8,100 nucleotides of DNA from Verrucomicrobiota bacterium. GTDB taxonomy: Bacteria; Verrucomicrobiota; Verrucomicrobiia; Opitutales; UBA2995. The notes under the pieces were generated by a model. The model was not told where the DNA came from, searched no databases, and saw nothing but the letters and a program-made list of their open reading frames with translations. This document shows, one piece after another, positions 1-4,992 of this stretch. The DNA lies in assembly GCA_027297085.1 (NCBI GenBank), contig JAPUIL010000215.1, positions 1 through 8,100 of the forward strand. Reading direction: 5' to 3'. How positions within the stretch are numbered: the stretch's first letter is position 1; each line of letters begins with the position of its first letter. Position numbers and translations under genes: made by a program.

Positions 1-65
1 CGAGAATCCCGCAGTTGCTTTTCAATTTCCTGTTCAGAAAGATTTCTTACTTCTTTGGCATTCAT
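1..65 (-). CDS. rpmC: 50S ribosomal protein L29, N-terminal part (cut by window edge)
   Basis: The first 21 codons are visible and translate to MNAKEVRNLSEQEIEKQLRD followed by Ser. This is the typical L29 opening: an (M)xAKE(I/V)R.LS start leading into a charged helix. L29 is a small two-helix protein on the outside of the large subunit near the exit tunnel, next to L23. The gene follows rplP as in the canonical S10 operon, with 11 nt between the rplP stop codon and this ATG. An AGGAA sequence (plus-strand 74-78) overlapping the rplP TAG stop could serve as a moderate ribosome binding site. The rest of the gene lies beyond position 1, so its length and integrity cannot be judged. The identification rests on a short stretch plus strong gene-order support. 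Confidence 0.9.
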   Translation of the reverse strand, partial: MNAKEVRNLSEQEIEKQLRDS

Positions 66-76
66 TGTAATAGTTC

Positions 77-496
77 CTACTCAACGGTCTCGCGGGCCAC
101 AAAACGGCATTTAAACGGCAGCTTCGCATCGGCGAGACTCAGTCCGGAACGTGCAAGATTGAGGTTAACGCCGCCCACTTCGAACAACATCGTGCCTGGC
201 TTGATGACGGCGACCCAATGGTCAACGGCACCTTTACCTTTACCCATCCGCACTTCCAGCGGTTTCTTGGTAATGGGTTTTTGTGGGAAAACGCGAATCC
301 ACACTTTACCCTTTCTTTTTAAATGACGGGTTACAGCAACACGAGCAGCCTCAATCTGGTTGGAAGTCATCGCGCCTCGTTCAAGGGATTGAATTCCATA
401 ATCTCCAAAGGCGAGGGAATTTCCGCGCTGGGCGATTCCTTTCACGCGGCCTTTGTGCTGCTTGCGGTATTTGGTTCTGGATGGAAGTAAAGGCAT
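77..496 (-). CDS. rplP: 50S ribosomal protein L16
   Basis: The product is 139 residues, the normal L16 length. L16 binds 23S rRNA near the A-site tRNA elbow and the base of the central protuberance, and is needed for late large-subunit assembly. The family opening ([13 protein letters not shown], residues 5-17) and the signature VRMGKGKG (82-89) are intact. Arg83 matches the arginine hydroxylated in E. coli L16 (R81); whether it is modified here cannot be told. The ATG lies 14 nt after the rpsC stop. It has one of the clearest Shine-Dalgarno sequences of the window, AAGGAG ending 10 nt before the start and overlapping the rpsC TAA, so stop and reinitiation are probably coupled. rpmC follows. 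The identification is secure. Confidence 0.98.
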   Translation of the reverse strand: MPLLPSRTKYRKQHKGRVKGIAQRGNSLAFGDYGIQSLERGAMTSNQIEAARVAVTRHLKRKGKVWIRVFPQKPITKKPLEVRMGKGKGAVDHWVAVIKPGTMLFEVGGVNLNLARSGLSLADAKLPFKCRFVARETVE

Positions 497-506
497 GTTT
501 CAAGTT

Positions 507-512
507 CTCCTT
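507..512 (-). promoter_or_regulatory. Shine-Dalgarno site of rplP overlapping the rpsC stop
   Basis: On the minus strand the sequence reads TAAGGAG, 10 nt, then the rplP ATG. The AAGGAG core overlaps the last two bases of the rpsC stop codon. It is one of only a few good Shine-Dalgarno matches in this operon and supports the chosen rplP start. Confidence 0.75.
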
Positions 513-1149
513 ATCGCTGCGATTGTTCTTCGTTTTCTTTCAACACCCAGCATTTCACGCCGATAATTCCGTATACGGTCCTGGCTTCGGCAAATCCGTA
601 GTCAATGTCCTCACGCAAAGTATGTAGAGGAACACGACCTTTCTTGACCATTTCAGCACGGGCGATGTCCGCACCACCTAATCGTCCTGCTACGCGGATC
701 TTAATTCCTTGTGCACCCAGACTATCGGCAATTTGCACCGCCTTTTTCATTGCTCGACGGAACGAAATACGACGCTCCAATTGCAGGGCAACATTCTCCG
801 CTACCAATTGCGCTTCCAACTCAGGCTTTTTGATTTCCTGGATGTCTAGCATCACTTCACGGTTAACAAGCTTGTTTAGCTGAGCTTTCAGTTTTTCCAG
901 CTCCTGTCCTTTGCGGCCAATCACAATACCCGGGCGGGCAGTGTAAATCTTAACCCGGATTCGGTTGGAGGCACGCTCGATAAAGATGCGGGGCACAGAT
1001 GCATACCTCAGCCTGTCCGTAAGAATCTTCCGGATACGGTAATCCTCTTCGAGACACTTGCTGAAGTTTTTCTTGTCGGCATACCAGCGTGATTCCCAAT
1101 TGCGGCGAAGAGCTAGGCGAAATCCAATTGGATGTGTTTTTTGTCCCAT
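511..1149 (-). CDS. rpsC: 30S ribosomal protein S3
   Basis: The 212-residue product sits on the small-subunit head at the mRNA entry channel and contributes to mRNA unwinding. It opens with [12 protein letters not shown], the standard S3 N-terminus. A KH domain RNA-binding loop VIGRKGQE lies at residues 76-83 (GRKG at 78-81). The C-terminal domain carries [13 protein letters not shown] (126-138), whose basic residues match those linked to helicase activity in E. coli S3. It also carries the family blocks [11 protein letters not shown] (154-164) and [15 protein letters not shown] (171-185). The C-terminus is short and ends in a charged tail. The ATG is 18 nt after the rplV stop and no Shine-Dalgarno sequence is visible before it. 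Length and motifs show an intact gene. Confidence 0.98.
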   Translation of the reverse strand: MGQKTHPIGFRLALRRNWESRWYADKKNFSKCLEEDYRIRKILTDRLRYASVPRIFIERASNRIRVKIYTARPGIVIGRKGQELEKLKAQLNKLVNREVMLDIQEIKKPELEAQLVAENVALQLERRISFRRAMKKAVQIADSLGAQGIKIRVAGRLGGADIARAEMVKKGRVPLHTLREDIDYGFAEARTVYGIIGVKCWVLKENEEQSQR

Positions 1150-1167
1150 GGTGCGTGTGTAACTAAA

Positions 1168-1503
1168 TTATTGGTTGTCCGAAAGGATGATGCGGATATG
1201 GCTTGTCCGTTTCTTAAACGGTTTGGCTGAACCCCGGGCCCCGGCACGGAACCGCTTCAAGGACGGTCCTTCTTCGATAACAGCTTTGCTGATGATCAGG
1301 TCATCACCGGACAGGTTGTTGTTGTTCTCGGCATTCGCCACGGCTGAATGCAGCGTTTTCGCCACAAGCCGGGCTGACTTGCGCGGAATAAACTTCAAAA
1401 GTTGTTGAGCTTCGGAGACGCGGCGACCTTGAATTTCACGGGTTATTTCGCGAGCTTTCTTTGGCGATACGCGCACATATTTGGTGAGTGCCTGGACTTC
1501 CAT
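1168..1503 (-). CDS. rplV: 50S ribosomal protein L22
   Basis: The 111-residue product is the usual length for L22, a 23S rRNA-binding protein whose long beta-hairpin lines the exit tunnel. Conserved blocks are KYVRVSPKKAR (8-18), SAVANAEN (53-60) and the hairpin arm GPSLKRFRAGARG (79-91) followed by KKRTSHI (97-103). Leu82-Lys83-Arg84 fall where E. coli has Met82-Lys83-Arg84, whose deletion gives erythromycin resistance, so no such deletion is present. In the standard S10 order L22 directly follows rpsS. Here a small exported-protein gene lies between them, and the rplV ATG is 12 nt after that gene's stop. No Shine-Dalgarno sequence precedes the start, so rplV may depend on ribosomes arriving from upstream. 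Confidence 0.98.
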   Translation of the reverse strand: MEVQALTKYVRVSPKKAREITREIQGRRVSEAQQLLKFIPRKSARLVAKTLHSAVANAENNNNLSGDDLIISKAVIEEGPSLKRFRAGARGSAKPFKKRTSHIRIILSDNQ

Positions 1504-1515
1504 GATTTCTATCTA

Positions 1516-1857
1516 TTAAAGAGTTCTAACTTTGGGTGTGGCCCTGTCTCCAACGCTGAGGGATTCGTTCGGGCTGATCTGGGTAATGAGTGCAGCTGAA
1601 CAGTTGCTTTCGGAGCGGGTAACGAGTAACTCGCCAATTTTCCGGCCATCGCGAAAGACGGATAACAACATTCCCCGCTCGATACCTTGCTGGAGTCCAC
1701 CGCTTATGGCAACGATGTCTGCCAGCTCGCCTGCTTCGATAGCTTCGATGAGCAACCGCTCCTGCTTGTCCTGATTCTGTGAATACAGACCAGTAGCGCC
1801 CATTCCGAAAACCAGAGTAGCTACCAAAATGGATTGTATCCAAGGAACCAGTTTCAT
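1516..1857 (-). CDS. Small exported protein of unknown function inserted between rpsS and rplV
   Basis: I do not recognise this 113-residue product as a known ribosomal or translation protein. Residues 1-8 hold one basic residue (Lys2). Residues 9-25 form a hydrophobic stretch (SILVATLVFGMGATGLY), so a Sec signal peptide or membrane anchor is likely. A clean AXA cleavage site is not obvious and there is no lipobox. Residues 30-48 are charged and probably helical. Residues 49-107 have an alternating pattern: G-I-E-R-G-M-L-L-S-V-F-R, then G-R-K-I-G-E-L-L-V-T, S-A-A-L-I-T and S-V-G-D. This suggests a compact beta-barrel-like domain of the kind found at the C-terminus of FlgT-like proteins (inference). 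Only one Cys is present (86). The gene lies 10 nt after rpsS and 12 nt before rplV, on the same strand and without a Shine-Dalgarno sequence, so it should be co-expressed with ribosomal proteins. That the reading frame is a gene is likely; its function is open. Confidence 0.85.
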   Translation of the reverse strand: MKLVPWIQSILVATLVFGMGATGLYSQNQDKQERLLIEAIEAGELADIVAISGGLQQGIERGMLLSVFRDGRKIGELLVTRSESNCSAALITQISPNESLSVGDRATPKVRTL

Positions 1858-1867
1858 GCGTAAATTA

Positions 1868-2134
1868 TTATTTGGTGTGAGAACCGTGTCCCTTGAAGTT
1901 CCGAGTGGGTGAAAATTCGCCCAGCTTGTGACCTACCATATTTTCGGTGACGTAGACGGGCAGGAACGACTTGCCGTTGTGCACGTTAATCGTGAGACCG
2001 ACAAAGTCGGGAGTGATGGTGGAACGACGAGACCAGGTGCTCAGGGGTTTGCGAGAGTCCATCTTTTGAGCCTCCTCAACCTTATCCATCAACTTGGGAT
2101 CTACGAAAAAACCTTTTTTGAGTGAACGAGCCAT
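1868..2134 (-). CDS. rpsS: 30S ribosomal protein S19
   Basis: The 88-residue product is of normal size. S19 forms a complex with S13 on the small-subunit head, touches the A-site tRNA region and takes part in the B1a bridge. The N-terminus [12 protein letters not shown] (1-12) is typical, as are the blocks [12 protein letters not shown] (38-49), [12 protein letters not shown] (51-62) and [13 protein letters not shown] (66-78). The ATG is only 5 nt after the rplB stop, with no Shine-Dalgarno sequence in between, so translation is probably coupled to rplB. Downstream comes the unusual small exported-protein gene instead of the expected rplV. Confidence 0.98.
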   Translation of the reverse strand: MARSLKKGFFVDPKLMDKVEEAQKMDSRKPLSTWSRRSTITPDFVGLTINVHNGKSFLPVYVTENMVGHKLGEFSPTRNFKGHGSHTK

Positions 2135-2139
2135 ATGAA

Positions 2140-2982
2140 TTAGCGCTTAAACTTTTTGCCGTTACGGTTAACCAGAATAAATTTGTTGGACGTCTTGGAT
2201 TTACGACGGGTCGGGAAACCCTTCGATAATTGGCCCCAAGGCGAGGTCGGATGTCCCCCACCGGATGTGCGCCCCTCACCACCACCCATTGGGTGATCGA
2301 CAGGGTTCATTGCAACACCACGAACACGTGGACGTTTACCCAACCAACGAGAACGACCGGCTTTACCAATGGTACGACTCTGGTGCTGGCTGTTACCTAC
2401 TTCGCCGATGGTTGCACGGCACTTCAGGTTAATCAGACGAATTTCACCACTGGGCATTTTGATAGTGGCGTAACCCCCATCGAGACCCATTAACTGAGCC
2501 GCGGTACCTGCAGAACGGGCAATTTGCCCACCTTTGCCAGGTATCAGCTCAATATTATGAATCTTGGTAGAGGGCGGTATGTTTGAAAGTAACAGAGAGT
2601 TTCCAGGATGGATCTCACGTGAAGTCTCGGATGACACAATGGTATCGCCTTCGCCCAACCCACGAGGAGCCACGATGTAGCGTTTCTCACCGTCGGCGTA
2701 AGCCAATAACGCAATATTGGCGGAACGGTTAGGATCATACTGGATATTTTGGATCTTGGCCGGGATATCCAGTTTTTCTCTACGGAAATCAATGATACGG
2801 ATGTGCCGTTTGTGCCCTCCCCCACGACGGCGGGAAGTGATACGGCCATAAGCATTGCGACCACCAGACTTGCTCTTGGCAACCGTGAGGCGACGCTCAG
2901 GACGGTCCTTGGACAACTCCTGCTTGTTTTGCTTATAAAACCTCTGACTGGGTGTTACGGGTTTCTTTTCTACGAGTGGCAT
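2140..2982 (-). CDS. rplB: 50S ribosomal protein L2
   Basis: The 280-residue product is slightly longer than the usual 270-277 because of a basic C-terminal tail. L2 is a primary 23S rRNA binder needed for subunit joining and peptidyl-transferase function. The basic segment [19 protein letters not shown] lies at residues 50-68. The C-terminal domain has [22 protein letters not shown] (209-230), and the histidine essential in E. coli (H229) is kept as His230. The next conserved position, usually His, is Met232 ([10 protein letters not shown]). This form also occurs, from memory, in Bacteroidota and Verrucomicrobiota. It is followed by [11 protein letters not shown] (240-250). The start is 19 nt after rplW and no Shine-Dalgarno sequence is seen. 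The identification is secure. Confidence 0.98.
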   Translation of the reverse strand: MPLVEKKPVTPSQRFYKQNKQELSKDRPERRLTVAKSKSGGRNAYGRITSRRRGGGHKRHIRIIDFRREKLDIPAKIQNIQYDPNRSANIALLAYADGEKRYIVAPRGLGEGDTIVSSETSREIHPGNSLLLSNIPPSTKIHNIELIPGKGGQIARSAGTAAQLMGLDGGYATIKMPSGEIRLINLKCRATIGEVGNSQHQSRTIGKAGRSRWLGKRPRVRGVAMNPVDHPMGGGEGRTSGGGHPTSPWGQLSKGFPTRRKSKTSNKFILVNRNGKKFKR

Positions 2983-3001
2983 TTTGAAATTACGATGAGT
3001 G

Positions 3002-3292
3002 TTAAACGATTTCGATGGTGTCGCCGTCCTTTAAAGAAACGATAGCCTTCTTGGTAGAGGCCTTCTGGCCAAATTTACCACGGTGGCGGCGATCACTCTT
3101 ACGTTTGCCTTTGCGGTTGAGAATATTTACGCGGGTCACCGACACATTAAAGGTCTTCTCGACTGCGTGTTTAACAGAAATGCGGTCTGCACTCGGGTAG
3201 ACTTCGAAGGTATACTGTCCCAGATTGGAGGACAAGATGTTCGATTTCTCCGTGATGCTGAATGCTTTCAATACTTGATCTGCTGGTTTCAT
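3002..3292 (-). CDS. rplW: 50S ribosomal protein L23
   Basis: The 96-residue product is the normal length of L23, the protein at the exit-tunnel mouth that docks trigger factor and SRP. The signature SITEKS (12-17) is present. Glu15 lies at the position of the E. coli docking residue Glu18. The core YTFEV and [14 protein letters not shown] (43-56), the basic loop [17 protein letters not shown] (59-75) and the closing strand [14 protein letters not shown] (81-94) all match the bacterial family. The ATG overlaps the rplD TGA in an ATGA arrangement, and a strong GGAGG lies 10 nt upstream within the rplD coding end. Translation is therefore probably coupled to L4 but also has its own binding site. 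Confidence 0.98.
   Translation of the reverse strand: MKPADQVLKAFSITEKSNILSSNLGQYTFEVYPSADRISVKHAVEKTFNVSVTRVNILNRKGKRKSDRRHRGKFGQKASTKKAIVSLKDGDTIEIV
3289..3292 (-). other. rplD stop / rplW start overlap (ATGA)
   Basis: On the minus strand the four bases ATGA contain both the rplW ATG and the rplD TGA. This is the only coding overlap in the window and is the classical arrangement for stop-and-restart translational coupling, keeping L4 and L23 synthesis in step. Confidence 0.9.
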
Positions 3293-3924
3293 GAATGGTC
3301 GGCCTCCATCCGTTGCATAAGGGTGGCGATTCCCGCTTTAGTAATAACGATCGTGCCATATCGCGAAAGTTGCAGCGTGTTAAGGTAAGCCGCTTCTTCG
3401 AGATCTACAGCTGAGATGTTTCGGGCAGCCAGAATAACCGGATCCTGAAATTCCCCATCGACGATCAGGATGGACCCGCGCTCAGGAACGATTTGCTTGA
3501 GAACGGATACAAAGAGCTTGGTTTTGGGCTCAGCAACTTTGAATTCATCGATTACAACCAGAGAACCGTCTTCTACACGATCGAACAGGGCACGTTGAAA
3601 TGCTAACGCTTTAACCTTCTTGTTTACCTTCTTCGAATAATCCCGTGGTTTCGGTCCCATGGCAACACCCCCACCAGTCAAGATTGGTGAACGACGGCTG
3701 CCTTGACGGGCCATGCCGGTACCTTTTTGACGAAAGGGTTTTCTACCACCGCCACGTACTTCGGCGCGGGTCTTGGTGCTTGCGGTTCCATAGCGGTTGT
3801 TCGCCCGGATCGCGGTTACAACTTCCTTGATAGCCTGCAGGCCTCTGATTCCTTCGAAGGTGGGAACGGCAAATTCTTTTTTACCGCTGGAAGATCCGTC
3901 TGATTTAAAAGTCTTCAGTTTCAT
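3289..3924 (-). CDS. rplD: 50S ribosomal protein L4
   Basis: The 211-residue product is the usual length. L4 binds 23S domain I and extends a long loop to the exit-tunnel constriction. In E. coli it also represses its own operon by acting on the leader ahead of rpsJ. The tunnel loop is intact, with TKTRAEVRGGGRKPFRQKGTG at residues 50-70, then ARQGSRRSPI (72-81) and GGGVAMGPKPRDYS (84-97). The C-terminal alpha/beta domain includes SILIVDGE (151-158) and ILAARNISAVDL (164-175). The ATG follows rplC by 15 nt with a clear AGGAG nine bases upstream. The E. coli type of leader cannot exist ahead of rpsJ here (5 nt gap), so L4 autoregulation, if present, must use another site. Confidence 0.98.
   Translation of the reverse strand: MKLKTFKSDGSSSGKKEFAVPTFEGIRGLQAIKEVVTAIRANNRYGTASTKTRAEVRGGGRKPFRQKGTGMARQGSRRSPILTGGGVAMGPKPRDYSKKVNKKVKALAFQRALFDRVEDGSLVVIDEFKVAEPKTKLFVSVLKQIVPERGSILIVDGEFQDPVILAARNISAVDLEEAAYLNTLQLSRYGTIVITKAGIATLMQRMEADHS
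3303..3307 (-). promoter_or_regulatory. Shine-Dalgarno site of rplW inside the end of rplD
   Basis: On the minus strand GGAGG ends 10 nt before the rplW ATG. It is encoded by the Met-Glu-Ala codons near the rplD C-terminus. It is the strongest Shine-Dalgarno match in the window and fixes the rplW start. Confidence 0.75.
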
Positions 3925-3933
3925 GGTATTCTG

Positions 3934-3938
3934 CTCCT
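3934..3938 (-). promoter_or_regulatory. Shine-Dalgarno site of rplD
   Basis: On the minus strand AGGAG lies in the 15-nt gap after rplC, nine bases before the rplD ATG. The match and spacing are good and support the start chosen for L4. Confidence 0.75.
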
Positions 3939-3939
3939 G

Positions 3940-4581
3940 TTAGGCTTTTACGCGGGTTTTCTTGGCGGTGCGGATGAGAACCTGAGATCCATTGAATCCA
4001 GGGGTGCTTCCCTTGATCAGGATGAGGTTCTTATCTTCGTAAACTTTAACCACCTTGAGGTTTTGAACCGTACGGCGCTTGTCGCCCATGTGGCCAGGCA
4101 TGATTTGTCCTTTAAAAACGTGACCAGGATCCTGACAAAGTCCGATGGAACCTATACGACGGTGATGCATGGAACCGTGGGAAGCAGGTCCGCCCTTGGT
4201 GTTCCAGCGTTTAACAACCCCTTGGAATCCGCGGCCTTTAGTGACACCTACCACGTCAACGGTAGATCCTTCTTCAAATCCGGAAACAGTGAGCGTGTCA
4301 CCAACTGCATGTTCAGGCTCTTCCTTGCAACGAACTTCCCTTAGTTGGGATAACCCTTCTACAGAAGCTTTGGCTAGGTGGCCATTCTGGCCAGCCGTCA
4401 TGTTCTTGGCTTTTTTGCGGACGTAACCGATCTGGATGGCATTGTAGCCGTCGGATTCTTCGGTCTTAATCTGCGTTACCGGACAAGGTCCGGCTTCGAT
4501 TACGGTGACGGGGACCAGACGATTTTCAGCGTCATAGACCTGTGTCATCCCAATTTTTTTACCAATGAGTGTATATAACAT
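3940..4581 (-). CDS. rplC: 50S ribosomal protein L3
   Basis: The 213-residue product is of normal length. L3 is an early 23S-binding assembly protein whose internal loop reaches toward the peptidyl-transferase centre. It opens with MLYTLIGKKIGMTQVYD (1-17), the family start, so the ATG is well placed. The signatures VGVTKGRGFQGVVKRW (111-126) and HRRIGSIGLCQDPG (140-153) are present. Gln150 matches the glutamine methylated by PrmB in E. coli. The central tip segment GPASHGSMHH (131-140) is intact. The gene follows a 97-nt gap, the longest in the window, that holds a stable predicted hairpin. No Shine-Dalgarno sequence sits at normal distance; the only GGAG is 27 nt upstream and inside that hairpin. 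Confidence 0.98.
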   Translation of the reverse strand: MLYTLIGKKIGMTQVYDAENRLVPVTVIEAGPCPVTQIKTEESDGYNAIQIGYVRKKAKNMTAGQNGHLAKASVEGLSQLREVRCKEEPEHAVGDTLTVSGFEEGSTVDVVGVTKGRGFQGVVKRWNTKGGPASHGSMHHRRIGSIGLCQDPGHVFKGQIMPGHMGDKRRTVQNLKVVKVYEDKNLILIKGSTPGFNGSQVLIRTAKKTRVKA

Positions 4582-4678
4582 ATTTCTAAGCGGTAGGCGA
4601 AGCCGAAGCTCCTTTTACATAGACCTACTTTAGAGGTTAATATGGAAAATTGATTAGTTCTGTTCGGTGACCAAAAAT
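4582..4678 (-). other. rpsJ-rplC intergenic region, possible structured leader of rplC
   Basis: This 97-nt gap is by far the longest between genes here; the others are 5-19 nt or overlapping. It contains no open frame worth calling, no clear sigma-70 promoter pair and no U-tract terminator. Its rpsJ-proximal half is AT-rich. The rplC-proximal half contains a GC-rich hairpin and a start-stop ATGTAA just before an AAAAGGAG sequence. It may be an internal regulatory leader, for example a binding site for a ribosomal protein, or a degenerate repeat. The sequence alone does not decide. Confidence 0.55.
4593..4628 (-). promoter_or_regulatory. Predicted RNA hairpin with C(UUCG)G tetraloop upstream of rplC
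   Basis: In the transcript, GGAGC and GCUUC (5 bp with one G-U) close a UUCG loop at plus-strand 4599-4612; the closing pair is C-G, the very stable cUUCGg type. An outer stem GUAGG/CCUAC (4624-4628 with 4593-4597) could enclose it, with an 11-nt versus 1-nt internal loop. The GGAG that resembles a Shine-Dalgarno site is in the inner stem. There is no U-run afterwards, so it is not an intrinsic terminator. Pairings were found by eye; the regulatory role is inference. Confidence 0.45.
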
Positions 4679-4987
4679 TTAAACGTTAATAGAAATATCC
4701 ACCCCGGATGGGAGATTCAGTTTCTTCAGTTCGTCCACGGTTTGCGCAGTCGGCTCGATAATGTCGATCAGGCGCTTGTGCGTACGGATTTCAAATTGCT
4801 CCATAGATTTTTTATTCACGTGTGGAGAACGATTCACAGAGAATTTTTCGATGTGAACGGGCAAGGGTACCGGGCCGGAAACTCGCGCTCCTGAGCGCTT
4901 GGCAGTCTCCACAATATCCTGTGCGGAAGAATCGATTACCCGGTAATCGAATCCTTTAAGTCTGATGCGTATTTTTTGAGTGGCCAT
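4679..4987 (-). CDS. rpsJ: 30S ribosomal protein S10
   Basis: The 102-residue product is exactly the usual S10 length. S10 sits on the 30S head and, with NusB, takes part in rRNA antitermination. Key blocks are [15 protein letters not shown] (5-19), the [11 protein letters not shown] segment (33-43), and the extended loop [20 protein letters not shown] (54-73). Val57, a site linked to tetracycline-class susceptibility changes in other bacteria, has its common residue. The neighbouring positions 58 and 60 are Asn and Lys, where many homologues have Asp. The start is only 5 nt after the fusA stop, with no Shine-Dalgarno sequence, so S10 is probably translated by ribosomes finishing EF-G. The usual tuf gene and S10 leader are absent upstream. 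Confidence 0.98.
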   Translation of the reverse strand: MATQKIRIRLKGFDYRVIDSSAQDIVETAKRSGARVSGPVPLPVHIEKFSVNRSPHVNKKSMEQFEIRTHKRLIDIIEPTAQTVDELKKLNLPSGVDISINV

Positions 4988-4992
4988 GTTAA

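Noticed and set aside
1509..1843. Other minus-strand frames (1526-1843 and 1509-1700) overlapping the small exported-protein gene.
   Set aside because: They lack the signal-peptide and domain patterning of the 1516-1857 frame, which also fits the gaps to both neighbours better.
4588..4630. The rpsJ-rplC hairpin as an intrinsic terminator.
   Set aside because: There is no run of U after the stem, and essential genes of the same operon follow directly.
4629..4678. A possible internal promoter upstream of rplC (TTGGTC with AATTTT at 17 nt spacing, or TATGTA).
   Set aside because: Only about half of the consensus positions match in each hexamer, and no pair has both a good sequence and good spacing.
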